Of a stretch of 64,000 bases of DNA, positions 11,421 to 24,477 are shown one piece after another. The notes under the pieces are model-generated. The model was not told the origin of the DNA, searched no databases, and was given only the letters and a program-made list of their open reading frames with translations. Positions within the stretch are counted from its first letter, which is position 1, and every line of letters begins with the position of its first letter. The DNA comes from Gymnorhina tibicen (lineage: Eukaryota; Chordata; Aves; Passeriformes; Artamidae): positions 597,957 to 661,956 of the forward strand of contig VXAZ01008023.1 in NCBI GenBank assembly GCA_013399875.1. The letters run 5' to 3'. The translations under genes were made by a program, and so were the position numbers.

Positions 11421-14400
11421 GAAGATTGTCAGGAAAATGTTTCAAGAAGGTAGAATAGCTACCAGGACGCCTGTAAGTGAAATCACCCCCTCTCCCCCCA
11501 CCATGTGGGGCCTCCTGCCTGCAGGTTTTCTGAAGGAGCCCCTCACCCCTCCTCCTTCCCCCAAAATAAATAAATAAGTGAAGAGACTTTCCTCTGTACA
11601 TGGTATTAAGTAACTGATGTTAAATATCTGGCCCTGGAATGTCGTGAACTCCTGCATCTTTCCTTTTTTTTCCCCTCATTGGTGATGTGCAAACTGTTCA
11701 CTTGGTGTTGCCACCAAGAACGATTTTGCTGTGGGTTCTGCTTTCTGCTGTTGCATGGAAGCAGAGCTGATGGGGCTGAGGAAATAGTTTCTGCACATAT
11801 ATTTATATTGAATAAACAAAAAAGGTTCCAATCTGCTCGTGACCAGGGCTGATTTGTGGGTGAGTTTCCTTAAAGTAAATGGACCTGCTTGTGTGACTAA
11901 AGTTGAGGGAGTGCATGAACACCATGGTTAACTCAGTCATTAGTGCAGAATTCTTCCTACTGAATTAGGAGTTAAATATGAAGGCAAAAAAATTCTATTA
12001 TAGATGGAAATTTCAATATGGCAATGCAATATCATAATAATGGTTATAGGCTGAAAGAAACATTGTCTATTGCTGCTGCAATCAGTTGGAATTTTCCCAC
12101 TGACTTAAATGAAAGGAGGAATAAGTCACCATGGAAAAACACATGGAAAGATTACAAGCTTTTGTTTGTCTCATTACATCCTTTATATTACCTCCTGGCT
12201 CTCTTTGCCTGTTTCACCCTCCTTTTCTTCTGTATTATAGCCACACTGGCATTAGGAGATGCCTGTTAATGTCAGTGGGACTGCTTGGGGAGCAATAAAG
12301 TCAACATGAGGAGGGACAGAAAGTTTTTGCCAAATAAGAATATACAGAGCATGTTCTTTCTTACTCCTGAAGCCTGCCTTATCGCCAAAGCTTAGACTAC
12401 CAAGAAGAAAAATCAAGCAAATGGAGAACAGAAAAGGAGAATAAAAGGACAATGGATTTAGGAAGCTAGCTTAAAGCCTAGCTTCTTTAAAGATGAAATA
12501 TCATAATATATCCCTTATTACAACTAAAATATGGGAGTAGCACTTATTTCAATGCTTTAATACCAGAAAGCTTCAATAGAACCCATAAATCACTTCCACA
12601 TGTTTTTGAATAAACCTCTGTCCTGCATTGTACAAATTGCTTTCTCAAGACGGTTTGAGTAAGGTCAGCAATCCTTCCCTCCTCTTGTTTGACTTTATCA
12701 GGGTGAAATTCACCTCTGGCAGATGTCAAGAAAAAGACCTGTGTCGCTGAACTCCTGCCTAAGCCAATTGATTTCCAGTGAGAGCTATATTTAGGCTAAT
12801 CAGGTCCACTGTGTCTGGATGTGGCAATGAAATAGCTGAAGCATGCTCTATCAGGCCCCATTTGAAAATGCTGGCCCAAGTGTGCCTGTCATTCCTGCTG
12901 TATTTCAGACTCTCCATCATTTTGATAATTATACAGCTTGGAAACTTTTTTCTTTTTATAGTCTTTGAAACTATAATGAAGTCTTCGGTGCTGCCAACCC
13001 AAACCATCCAAAAATCTTGAATCAGGCTTGAAATAATCATGAGATTGGCCTGAAAATCATACAACTGAATGTACTTGGCTTCTTTTATTTGCCTTCTGGT
13101 TTTGAGTGTTTAGGGTGCAATGGGGTCACATTTGCAGGGTTTCCTCTGCCTCTGTGTGGGCCAGAAATGCAACCTTTTATAAGACAACTGAAATTCCTTG
13201 GGTATTCACATGACTCCAGAAGCTGAGATTTAATGGGGGTGTGTGGGGAAAATCCACTGTGTTTGGGCTTGTGATAAAATTGGAAGTCTTGGCATTACAG
13301 AGCGTCTCACATTCAAAGTTTGTTTATAAGAGGAATTTAGTTCTATGGAGAGAGAGAACAGAGTTTCCTTCTGTTCTCTTCTGACTTGAGAGAAATTCCT
13401 CCCAAAGGGTGAACTTCACTTCTCAGAGCCAGCACAAGGCCTATTCAGCATCTGAAGTGATGCATAGACCTGGCTGTGGCTCTCTTTACTTAAATTTACT
13501 TCATGCTACATTAAGAGAAGCTGCAGAAGTTATTGTAGCTGAGACAGTTTAATGTTCACAAGGAAAACAGAAATTCTTTCTAAAACTGCCTATTATCAAG
13601 GATTTGGAGGCAAAGCTCAACATGATGGTGTAAAGAACTAAAAGCCCTAGGGAAAGAGGATGGAGGAGGTCCTTGAAGCAGGGAGCTGGGGGTGGAAATA
13701 TATGAGCTTTATAATATTTGGTATAATTAAAGATAGGAATCCAATCTTAGGACAAGTGTTTGTGGAGTAGGAGGCATTGTTAGAGATGCAGGTAGGAGCA
13801 ACACCTGGAAGCTTTGCATGTAGGACAGAGATATTAAAGGTGGGATTCATTGTATCAGTTATAAATATCTAAACCCCAGGAAATTTAATGTGAGATTCAC
13901 TTTATCCACCATCTACATGTGCCAGCTCTTTTGTAACCAATGAAAATTATTAGATACTTCTGGAGTGCAGTTCGTCTCATCCTCACACAGGTCTCTAGAA
14001 GAGATTGGATAAACTGCACCATAAAAATGCCTTCTTAATTCCATTGGCTATTTGGGAAACTCAAATTGATGGATTTTAAGAGGATTAGTTTTCATGCAGA
14101 CTATTGGCAGTGTAGAAGTCTAAAGTTAAGCATTTTTTCTATGTTTTACTTAAGAATAATCTTAGCTGACACTTTTTTGAGCAATTCAGGATATGGTTGT
14201 GAATGTTCTTGGTGCAGCAGTATGTGTGTATGTGTATGTGCTCATGCACAGGGTGTTTGGATAATTTTTGCTTATGTTAATGTCTAAATGAGGCAGAAAT
14301 GTCTAATGTCTAATGGCTTATGTTAATGTCTAAATGGGTTAGAAAGAGTAGGGAGTTTAACGCTGCTCCTGGAGAAGACTGCATTGAACAAGACTAAACT

Positions 14401-15476
14401 GTATGAAGAAGGAGGTGAAGGTATAGCTTGGAGCCATTTATACTACATGATAAATGTCTGGATAGGCACAGTGGTCATGCTCTAGGATCCTCAAGTACAA
14501 ACCAGTTGCAATGTCCGAATGTCTCAGACCAATCTGTAGGGCTTTAAAATAGTTTGTCTAGTTTTGTTTTTCTTTTGTGACTAGTAACACCTTTAAGTAA
14601 TGCACCATTAGTGTCTCTTAATCCCAGTTGTGTATGCCTTAAAAACTGGCAGAATGTTTTCAGTCAAAAAGGTATCACATTCAATTTAAGTACAGGATTT
14701 ACACTGTGCCAAGCCAAGTACTCTTTGCCAGCAATTTGACATCCTGAACAAATAAGGTTTGAATTCCTGCTCTGAAACAGGAAAAGGATCATTTAGTCTG
14801 TTTGTATATCATTTAGAGTAGGATAGCTTTATTTTTTTGATGCAGCGGTAGTGTCAAGTGTGGATTCTGACAGATTTATTGAATTGATGCTTGCATGTTA
14901 AACGTACAGCTTTAGACACAGTTTAAATATATATTCAGTCTTTCTATGAAATTTAAGTTATGAAAATACCCTATGATAGGTAGGTTATAAATGCAACATA
15001 AAATAAATGATAACCAAAGTTTCTCAGGGTAGTTTTTCCAGCACAGCTATGACTGAGGTTATGAACAAAGACAGGGGAGATCACACATGAAGAAGTAGAT
15101 CCACAGAAAGATGCAGGTATTTATTTGCCAATTTAGTCATGGACGTCACACATCGTATTCTCAGACCCTGCCTTTCTTCCCTCTGTTGCAGCTATTGCCC
15201 ATCTTCTGAAACACAGTGTTTCAGTCAGTAAAATTTCTTGGGTGCATTAATTTCTGCTGCAGAGAGAATAAAATATTGACAGTTCTTACTGCTCTAAATA
15301 ACCCTAACCTTAACATGTGTCTGTGGACAAATGGGACAGGAGATAGGCGGTGAAATGAGAGTATTTTCTTGAACCTAAAAGTAGTGTAATTTTATTAATG
15401 TGACAGTCTGAGGTAATTAGAGCTGCCTCTTAAACAGGGTCAACTTTAAGTAGGGCACCCCACCAACTGACCTTAT
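11421..15476. other. Unique sequence, no gene seen
   Basis: Holds a C/T-rich stretch (11486-11560), a perfect 8-bp stem with 8-nt loop (12462-12485), a dispersed inverted repeat (12095-12107 with 12267-12280) and a short direct duplication (14270-14336). Overlapping frames at 12759-13064 (minus) and 12778-13020 (plus) show no domain. Phrases such as 'cccactgacttaaatg' (12098) and 'gtcagtgggactgc' (12271) resemble very old amniote repeats, but too weakly to name a family. Confidence 0.5.
14270..14336 (+). repeat. Short direct duplication (21-bp units)
   Basis: The same 21-base string beginning GCTTATGTTAATGTC and ending TAAATG occurs at 14270-14290 and 14316-14336, a 46-base offset. Between them are further partial copies of 'aatgtctaa'. 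This is a local slippage or duplication product. Confidence 0.9.
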
Positions 15477-16239
15477 TGTTTCTGTTCTGAGGGTTGGCTT
15501 AGTTACAGCTACCTTGGGTAACTCTGTCAGGAACTCCACCAGGAGTTCAGACAGACAGGAGAGAACTTTGCAACTGTACATGGATACAAAACTGTGTCCC
15601 ATCTGTTGTGCTGTGGCAGTGAGGTCTGTTAAAAGGCCATATAGGAAATGGACTCTCTTACCCTCCTCTGTTGGTTGGTATATTCCAGATATTCCTCCTC
15701 CCTCTCCCGATGCCCTCCTCAACCCCAAGCCCTACCCAGTTGCTTTTCAATTTTACCTGGACACTTCCTCCCCTTCCAGAAAGTTCCTTTGTACTTGATG
15801 CCTCATTGGACAATTCCTTAGGATGCCTCCTAAGTTCTCCCTGATTGGTTAATGCTTTGTATCCACCCCCTGTTCCTCCCTCAGGTAAAAGTCAGTGTAC
15901 CTCTCATTTTTTTGGGTTTTTTCCCTGCTCTCCCATCCGGGAGTAAATGTGCTCCTTGGTGAAACATACAGGAGTCCTTCCCTCCTGCTTTGCCGCGTTC
16001 CCCAGGCACAGCCAGACATCTGGCTGTGGTACTGAGAGCAGTCCCAGCCTTCCTGCTCTGCACTGCCACCTGAGCCGCTCTGGGCTTGGGGGCTGCCCTG
16101 GACTTGGCCCGGCCGGTGCAGTGGCTGGGCTGGCAGAAAGGGCTCTCTAGAGCACACGGCCGCGTCATTGTGCCCTTGTCCACTCGGCAGGTTCGGGGAA
16201 GGTTGTTTGATTCACTCTGGGTGGTGCATGGGAGAAACA
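15477..16239 (+). mobile_element. Probable solo LTR of an endogenous retrovirus
   Basis: The block starts TGTTTCT and ends AGAAACA, a perfect 7-bp terminal inverted repeat of the TG...CA type that marks LTRs. Inside, in LTR order, are a CCAAT-type box in reverse (GATTGGTTAAT, 15843-15853), a weak TATA-like GGTAAAAG (15884-15891), a polyadenylation-like AGTAAA (15942-15947) and a GC-rich U5-like 3' part (16000-16200). It is GC-richer than its flanks. No internal retroviral genes adjoin it, so it would be a solo LTR. The bases just outside the ends do not form a clear target-site duplication, so one boundary may be wrong. An alternative end is at 16266 (ATAACA). The family is not identified. 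Confidence 0.55.
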
Positions 16240-16339
16240 AAAAAATTCTCAGGAGGTTCTATAACAGACTTTTACTCACAAATTGTAGAACGTTAAGGTA
16301 GAATAAGGTACTTATTCTAAGAAGAAAGATATTTGTGTC

Positions 16340-16570
16340 GGGGGGGTTTAGTTTGGATATCAGGAAAAGGTCCTTCACCCAGAGGGAGGTTGGGCACTGG
16401 AACAGGCTACCCAGGGAAGTGGTCACAGCACCAGCCTGACAGAGCTCAAGAAGCGTTTGGACAATACTCGTGGGCACATGGTGTGACTCTTGGGGATGGT
16501 CCTGTGCAGGGCCAGGAGCTGGGCATGATGATCCTTATGGGTCCCTTCCAACTCACCATATTCTGTGATA
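16340..16570 (+). mobile_element. CR1 LINE 3' end, forward orientation
   Basis: This is a typical CR1 3' UTR of the same subfamily as the copies near 24 and 43 kb. It reads 'tttagtttggatatcagg', then 'ccttcacccagagggaggtt', 'gggcactggaacaggct', 'cagcctgacagagctcaaga', 'gtgtgactcttggggatggt', and ends 'cccttccaactcaccatatt' then CTGTGAT. It is 5'-truncated to about 230 bp and moderately diverged. It lies 100 bp downstream of the probable LTR. Confidence 0.93.
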
Positions 16571-19500
16571 TTACCACCCGCTGATCCAGAAACAAGACTT
16601 GATTGATACAGTTTCAATGTCTGCTGATCAAAGGGATGGTCGCAGTCTTGATCTGTTGGGGATGAGGGAAAGCCCACGAAACACAAAGTTAAATTGTTTA
16701 ATATATGCTTAGTTTTATGTAGGAACACCCATGTACCTCTCCTGGCTGGGGGAGTTTTACACTATATGAGGTAACACTGTTGAGCAGGTGCAGTCCTCTA
16801 GTGGAAGGCTTCAGAAGTGAATCTGAGGGTTTTTTGTGGGTCTGTACTAGTTTTTGACTCCTAAGACATGACAGCTCCCTCTCACATCAGCATAGCTGAG
16901 CCAGTCTTGTCCCATGAGAAGGGATGAACACCTTCAGGCCTAAGTTTGAATGTCTCAATACCTCCCCTGGAGCAGAGTTTTCACACCTGAGCCAGCTGTG
17001 CAAGAGAGGACATTGGCATGATAAAAAGCACTATCCCAGCTCACAGGATCTGCTTCTTATTGGCCTCTTCCCTTATCTGGCTCAAAACCCAGGTTCTTGC
17101 TAAACAAAAGTTGATCTGTCGTGGTCATCCTCTGATGCTCATACCCCCTGCACCTGGGCTGTTACCTTTCACGTAGTCAGCAAAGCACCACTGCTTTTGC
17201 AAATGGCTGATGGTTTGAGCCATTAGTCATTAACATTTCAGTCTCTCACACTATCCTCTTGCTCCTACTCTTAATTTAGACTTCAAAATGATTTACAGAA
17301 GTTCTAGTGTGGCATAGTAACATTTTCTAAACCTCATTTGGGACACCTTAAGCACTTTTCATTCATGGTCATGCTGTGCCATTGTTCAGAAAAAAATTAT
17401 AGCATTTTCTGTCTCATGGCTGCTGCAGAACAACCTTTATGAAGAGTTTTAGCTTGTCGTCTCTTTTTACTGAGCACTTGTAAAAATAGTAATAATAATA
17501 GCATTAAGTGCTCTAATTGCCAGCCCTTTCTGTTTGAGGCTCCTTGATTTATATCACTCCCTCAATGAGGCTGAGATTGCTTTGAGAGAACATTCACCTG
17601 TGTCTTAACTATGCATCAACTGAGGTGAATGCAAGCTAAGGGAAGTCAGTGTGGAAGACTTTGAAACACCCCAACAGGAAGCATTTACTTTGAAGAAAGG
17701 CTACAAATTATATTTGGGATTTAGGTGAAGGAGCATCTGATCTTTTTTAAACATTCTTCTTAATTAAACTTACGATTAATTCAAACTTGATTTTATTAAA
17801 TATAATCACGCAATAGAAATTGACAGTACACTAAGACAAAATCATTTAAATGCTCTCACATTTTTTAAAGAATCCACAGAAAATTTCCTTAATTTTTATT
17901 TAGCCTGAAAACACCTAAGAACAAAATACTAAGCAGAAGTCACTAGATGTTTGCTAGCAAAGACAACCTAAAATACCACTCTTAGCAGAAACACTGTGTA
18001 ACCCATGGTATATTAAGAAAGTAAACACTAAGCCCTCAAATTTACCCTTTTTTCCTTGTACTTACAATGTCCTGGTTCTTTAGCAGCATGGATTTAGTTG
18101 CATTGAGACAAAATACATGCAAGATAGTCCTTGTGAAATAAAAGAAGGTAATTTATTGCTTCTTACTTGTAATATGCAAAAATATTAAAAAAAAATCACA
18201 GACAAAAAAGAAACATGCACTAATGGTATTGTTGTGCTTTTAGCAATTGTTAATTTGAAAAATAAATGTTAATTTGACAAATAAGTGGATCTATCTCTGG
18301 CTTTTGCTGCTGTGGATCTGCTGTACCATATTATATTATTCAGGCTGGTGTTGGTGACACAGCTCATTTTCTGTCTGCTGATCAGGGTAACTTTCTGAGC
18401 TTGTTCTGCACTACTGATAAAAAATATCCTTTTTTTGTGGGCTCTCTAGAAATTAAAGTTGATCTCAGATACTGCCATTCTGCATTGCTGCTTGATGTTT
18501 ATTTTCTCTGTCACCAGCACAACAAAGGAAAGACAGCTTTAATTTGCTGTATGTTGTGTAATGCAAACGTGAGTTACTGTATATCCCTTAACAGCCCATC
18601 ATTAATTTCCCTTGCATGCCATTTCCAGGTTTCATATATTTCTGGCTGTTGTGGTAGATGTAAAGCATCAGCTGCTGTTTCACAGCTTGGATTTTAAGGG
18701 GTCCACAAGGAGAGATCAAAAGCTGAAATTCTAATATTGCCTCTAATGGAAGAACTATTACCCAAACAAGCAGGATGTAGATTTCTTTCCTCGCAGAATG
18801 CTGCTATGGCATTTTCTCACTAATGGCTCTGCAGCATTCAGGACTCTGGCAATGTATGGTTTCCAGTTCTGAGAAACAATTATTTTTAGACTTATTCTTT
18901 TGTCCAAGGAAAAAGAATAGTCTAACTAGTCTAGAAGCAAATTTATTTGTATAAATTCTTACAATGTGCTTATCATAGTATATGGGTGTAGTACAAAAAC
19001 CAGTTGGTTTATTGACAATGCACATTTGTGGCAAACAGAGATTAAGCTTAAAGCCAAAACTGTATGACTGTGAGAATCTGATTTGTATAGAGACCTAAAA
19101 ATCTGGTAATTAGTAAAGTTATAGATCGGGACCAGTTTTTATACCAATTCTAGTGTTCTTCATAAACTGTAGAGCATCTTTAGTAGTTGTCTTGGAGGCA
19201 ATGTGACTCATTTGACTCAGATTCAAACCCTGCTCTCTTTTCTGCAAATTCAAAAATAATAAATAGTCCAAGTGAAATTAGGAGAACCGACATATAATGA
19301 GAGTCTTAACTATTTATTCTCTATAAATGCACTTTGTAAAGAAAGCTACAAGATGTTTGTTTTCTAAAAGAAAAGCAAAGGGAATTGCTGAGAGAAGGAG
19401 ATTATTATTTTTTTAAACATGGAAGAATCCCCATTCTTAAAAATAAGGAGATATTGCTATGGTTTGCTCAAAAGAAAATCTCATTTGTTTTGTTTCTTGG

Positions 19501-21082
19501 TTGAAGATACAGGCTCTAGTTCTTGAAGGAATGCCTGAGATTTTTAAACTCAATTATCACTGTTCCCATTCTGAGCCAAACATAGAGATAGACATAAGAC
19601 TGCTGCTGTGAGACCCCTCAAGTAAAATTTGATTCCATGTTTAGGCACTTGGTGTCTTTTAAGAAAAGATCACATGGAGTTTCATGTACGGGATTAAAAT
19701 TGCTATTCCTTGTACCTATTTTGAAAAATCTGTTAAGAATGAGAGCTCATCCTTTAGGGGGAAACTGTCATGAACAACCGATTGCCAACAAGGTGGGTTA
19801 GCATCTTCTGGAAGATATGTTTCAGAAGGTAGATGACAAGTACAGTCACACATGAAGCAGAAGGAAAGAAATCACAACAGAAGCCTAGAGGAAAGATTGC
19901 TAGTGGAAAATCATAGGTGTAGGACAATTAAAAAAGGCATTCTGTACAATCAGTTTATAAATATTGCTCTGTTGTGCTAAGTTATTGCCTCATCTGCTAT
20001 TGCAGCTTGAATTTGCTTTAAATCTTTTTACCTTGTTGAACCCAGTCTCAAAGTCTCTGTGTATTCTGGAACAGTGCAACTGGAGTTGAATGAGCTTTTA
20101 ATTTCATCATAATAAAGCCTAGAGAAATTAAGGAGCCTGACACTAAAGTAAAGATCTCTCTCACATTAGATCTGTAGGCAGCTGGTTTTCCTTGTCTATA
20201 ACACAGAATTTCTCTTAACATTTTTCCATAGAGGCCTTATTTGTAAAATGTAACTTTTTTCTTTGCTACAAAATGACTCATTTTCAGAAAAATCACAAAG
20301 TTGAAAAGAAAAAATCAAAGTTGCAAATTTCATGCAAAACTCTGGGTCTTTTTAGCTTTTAAACTTGATGCACAGGGGAACGTATGTGAAGGGATAGAAA
20401 TCTGGGTCACAGCATGAAATTCCTGTTTTTGTATTCATAAAAAACAAACTCTATATATCAAAGGAAGGAGGTGTGAAGTAGTAAAAAAGAAAAGGAGAAA
20501 AGCAGTCTAAAATATTCTCAGCTCTTGATAGTTCTAAAAAACATACTGAGTTCTTTTAAGACATTATATGATTTCCTCAGACCATTATTGAAACAAAAAT
20601 GTTACTTGCTCTGCTAATAACTGCTCTAAATTTCTCTTCTGGAGAATTAATGAAACGTTTTCAGTTTCCCAGTGCCTTTTTTTCTATCAAAATAGGATTC
20701 TAGGCTCTGTGGTCTTGAGAAATGCTCAGGTGGTTACCAATTTATATAGAAAAGCAGGACACAGAGACTGAACACAGCCTTCTCTACCTGTATGTGGTCA
20801 AGAGTTGCAGGGATGATGGTAAGCAAAGGAATCCTTTTTGGTGTCATAATATTATCCTAATAACAAACCCTTGAGGTGTAGAGTGTCTCATGTAAGTATA
20901 ATGCCTTAGGTAATAAATCATTAGGTACACACCTATTTTAAGCAAACTGGTGATCTGTATGTCTCCTGCATTACAGACCAAATTGCAGACCAATTACATT
21001 GCAAGTTGAATCTCCAGAGTGGACTGTTGGAATGGTTTTAGTTTACGAGCTAATGATGACTACCAAGTTCAAGATTACACTG
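16571..21082. other. Unique sequence, no gene seen
   Basis: No supported gene or repeat in 4.5 kb. The open frame at 18401-18697 (98 codons) has no domain. The stretch at 17750-17900 is rich in AATTAA and TTAAAT cores. Confidence 0.55.
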
Positions 21083-21215
21083 TAGAATCATAGAATTTGC
21101 TGAGTTGGAAGGGAGTCCCAGGAATCATCGAGTCCAACTTCTGGCCCAGGACACCCCAAGAATCTCACCGTGTGTCTGAAAACATTGTCCAAATGCTTCT
21201 TGAACTTAGCAGACT
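21083..21215 (-). mobile_element. CR1 LINE 3' fragment, reverse orientation
   Basis: Opens with TAGAATCATAGAATTTGC (reverse complement of the CR1 tail), then 'gagttggaagggagtcccag', 'catcgagtccaacttctggc', and 'aatgcttcttgaactt' where similarity stops. It is a very short 5'-truncated copy of about 130 bp. Confidence 0.92.
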
Positions 21216-23719
21216 ATGGGATAAACCCTTACTTTCTAAATGAGTCAACATGTTATAAATGGAGCTAAAAATGTCAGTTTGACACTTCTGAGGAGGGCCA
21301 GTAAATGAGAAATAGTCCTTAAAGAAATCATACTTCGAGCATGGCATTTATAGTGGTAAAAATTGGGGTTTTTTTAGATGGCTTCAGGGAGATCAATTTT
21401 TCTAATGCAATTCTGTCACAGAAAGACAAGGAAATACAAGTATTGTTTGAAGAAAAACATGCCAGTGATTACATGAAGTGCTGTTCTGCTGCTCTGGGAT
21501 TTTATTTTCTATTATAAAATTACTTGAGAATAACCTAAAAATAACCTAATAATGAGTGAAAAAGTACTGTTTTAAGTTGCTTATAAGAGGGAAAAAGAAA
21601 TAAAGAGAAGTAGTTGCCACTAAATTTCATTTTTCTTTTTGAAAATCTTGCTCAGCTCACTAAAGCTTTTTGACAAGAAGTTCCACTGGCCACTACTGAA
21701 TTTACATCCAAGAAGTGAGTAACATAAGAGAAGGTACATGACTATAGTGACTTTCCTAGTGACTTTCCCTGTGCTGTTTGCTTGCCAGTAATTATATTTC
21801 TTATGTACTCATTTGCTGTGCGAGAACACAGGTGATATCAGCCATCACAGCACAAATCAAATGGGATTCCATGGACCAAGAGAAGGGATGGGCTCTTTCT
21901 GCTTGGTCCTAGAAAAGATTCCCAGTGCTCAGCTCGTTTAGGACCTTGAACCTCTACTTGCTCTCTTTCAAAACTTCCCCACACCCTTGAAAATTACTGT
22001 GTGTGGTTAGTGACAGAAAGGAAGCACCATTCCTGTATAGTGATCGTAGGTATTTTTATCTACAGAAGAAATGGATCAGCTTCCTTCGCATTCTCCCAAA
22101 GATACACAACTCCTTAGAAGGGGATAATACCATTCTTTAATATCATTAAATAGAAATAGTATTTCCAGGAATTCATGAAAGAATGATATCTTCATAAACC
22201 TTTTGGAAATGCTTCTCCTTTTGGGTTGAGGCTGTGCCCTAGTTGGCATAATTGCACCCTTGTTTCCATGTTATAAAAGTCTGTCAATAATGAAACATCA
22301 GTAGAATTCCAGATGCATGTGCTAGTCCCTGAGAGACACAAGTCCTCTCTGCTATGAGTCAGACAGAAGAAAATCATTGCTAAAATTCACAAGTTTGCCC
22401 AGTGGAAAAATAGTTAGATGGTGATACCAGTTCACAAAAGTGGTGTATGATGATCTACAAATTAATTACACACTTGGATTGCCAGAGATAGAGTGTCAAC
22501 ATTTGTTAGGATTTGCATGAATGCTGATTTAGGCTTCAAAACAGCATTTATGCTCAGGCTAAACTTCAAGCACATCCTTTAGTCCCAAGAAAAAAAGTCA
22601 GGACTTAAATTATATTGTGTATTTCATTTGGAGCTAGTAAAATGTAAGTACAAAAAGGGAACATTCGAGTCAGTTTATTATACAGTATTTGACCCTATCT
22701 ACCCTATTAAAACTTCACATTCTTTCTCCAGTGGTGCCGTATGGGAACACAAGATTGCAATTGTGCCCCAAGAGCATGACAGCAGTCCTCATAATAGTTT
22801 CTTCAGTCTTTTTTTACATTGCTTTCTAAAATGATGCTGCCATATGTGCTGTTATATTTAAGCAGCAGATGCTGTGAACTCACAAAGTTGAAGAATGCTG
22901 AAGTATGATGCCATTTGAAAACAGGTTTTCTAAGGAAAGCTGACTTCTTGCAAGGCTTTGGATTTATTTCAGGCATTTCATTACTAATTACAAAAGGCCA
23001 TATAGAATTTGTTTATACCACTTACTGGTTCTGTCTCGGGGCACCTAATATATGGGCTATCTTGCTTTTACACTATATTGCTGTTTCCACAGTTACAAAG
23101 CAGCTATAAGCTCTGTTTGCAGCAGAGTTAATGCTTTAATTTTGAAAAGGAGCTGGGAATGGGTCTTCATTTTCACTTCTTTACTTAACCAGAGTTTGAG
23201 CTAAGGGTGATATTGCACTGTAAACCAGGCTCATAGTATTAGGCCATGCATTAGCTAAAAAGGGTATTATGAATATAATGTTAGAAAATTCAAATTGCTT
23301 CAGTTTTCATTGGTAACTGACTTTCTAGGCATTTTCATGTTTGAAAATTAAGCAAGAAAATTCATGGCCTAATCTGAATTAGATTGAGACTGGCAGACTT
23401 GTTGGATTCATAGGGGATCAAATCAGTTCCAATAGAACACACACCAGATACCTGAACTAGGAGTTGAAAGAGGATGAAGTAGAGATATGGAAGAAAAAGG
23501 TGAAGGGGGGAAAAATTTCTAACATAGAGGTTGCTTCATGGAAGTTGATTTGGGAAAATAACAGGATCTGGCAGCTTAAGTAAATACAAACATTTTTCTA
23601 GCACTGATGACTTGAGTCAATTTAATTTCATGTGTAAATTCACTGGACTTATGAGACTGAAATGTCAGGCTCTGTAAGGCAGGCAGTTCTTTTTTACACA
23701 TGACCAGCTCTAATCAAGT
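21216..23719. other. Unique sequence, no gene seen
   Basis: Only short frames (for example 22628-22834 plus, 22192-22377 minus) without recognisable domains. No repeat identified. Confidence 0.55.
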
Positions 23720-24477
23720 GCTTGGTTCTGCTCCTGGAATGGGAAAACCCTTGATGTACGTACGAACTGTGGAATGAGACGCCAGAGAGAAGTGCTTAGG
23801 AATGGGCCCTGGGGGTCCTGGTCAGTGTCAAGTGGAACCGGAGCCAGCAGTGCCCTGGAGCCAGAAGGGCCAACCTTGTCCTGGGGTGCATCAGGCACAG
23901 CATCACCAGCCAGGCAAGGGAGGGGATTGTCCTGCTCTGCTCTGCGCTGGGGTGGCCTCAGCTTGAGTCCTGGGGTCAGTTTTGGGTGCCACAATATAAG
24001 AAAGATATTAAGCTATTATAAAGCATCCAAAAAATGGAAACAAAGATGGTGAAGGGCCTTGAGGGGGAGCTGTAGGAGGAGCAGCTGAAGTCACTTGGTC
24101 TGTTCAGCCTGGAGAACAGGAGACTGAGGAGAGACTTCATTATGGTCTACAGCTTCAAGGAGAAGTGAGGGGCAGGCACTGATCTCTTTTGTGTGGTAAC
24201 CAGTGGCAGGACCTGAAGGAATGGCCTAAAGCTGAGTGAGGGGAGATTTAGGTTGGGTGTTAGAAAAAGGTTCTTCACCCAGAGGGGGGCTGGGCACTGG
24301 AATAGGCTCCCCAGGGCAGTGGTCACAGCACCAGCGTGACAGAGGTCAAGAAGCATTTGGACAATGCTCTCAGGCACATGGTGTGACTCTTGGGGATGGT
24401 CCTGTGCAGGGCCAGGAGCTGGACTTTGATGATCCTTGTGGGTGCTTTCCAACTCAGCTTATTCTATGATTTTATGA
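23720..24477 (+). mobile_element. CR1 LINE, end of ORF2 and 3' UTR, forward orientation
   Basis: The copy starts inside the C-terminal coding part ('ctcctggaatgggaaaaccc' at 23731, then 'gatgtacgtacgaactg'). It runs through 'gggggtcctggtcagtgtca', 'ggttggggtgg'-like motifs, 'ttttgggtgccacaatataa' (23981), 'ctgttcagcctggagaacag' (24100) and the 3' UTR ('ggttcttcacccagagg', 'gtgtgactcttggggatggt'), and ends ATTCTATGATTTTATGA. At about 760 bp it is the longest relatively well preserved CR1 here. Stops and small indels break the reading frame, so it is inactive. The open frames on both strands at 23710-24469 are remnants of it. Confidence 0.95.

Noticed and set aside
14222..14245. TGTGTATGTG run as a functional (TG)n element
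   Set aside because: Short and imperfect, which is common background in vertebrate DNA.
15417..16301. Multiple open frames of about 70-119 codons in a GC-rich stretch
   Set aside because: They fall mostly within the probable LTR. GC-rich sequence lowers stop frequency, and no protein family was recognised.
23710..24469. Open frames on both strands (up to 101 codons)
   Set aside because: Remnants of CR1 ORF2 and 3' UTR.
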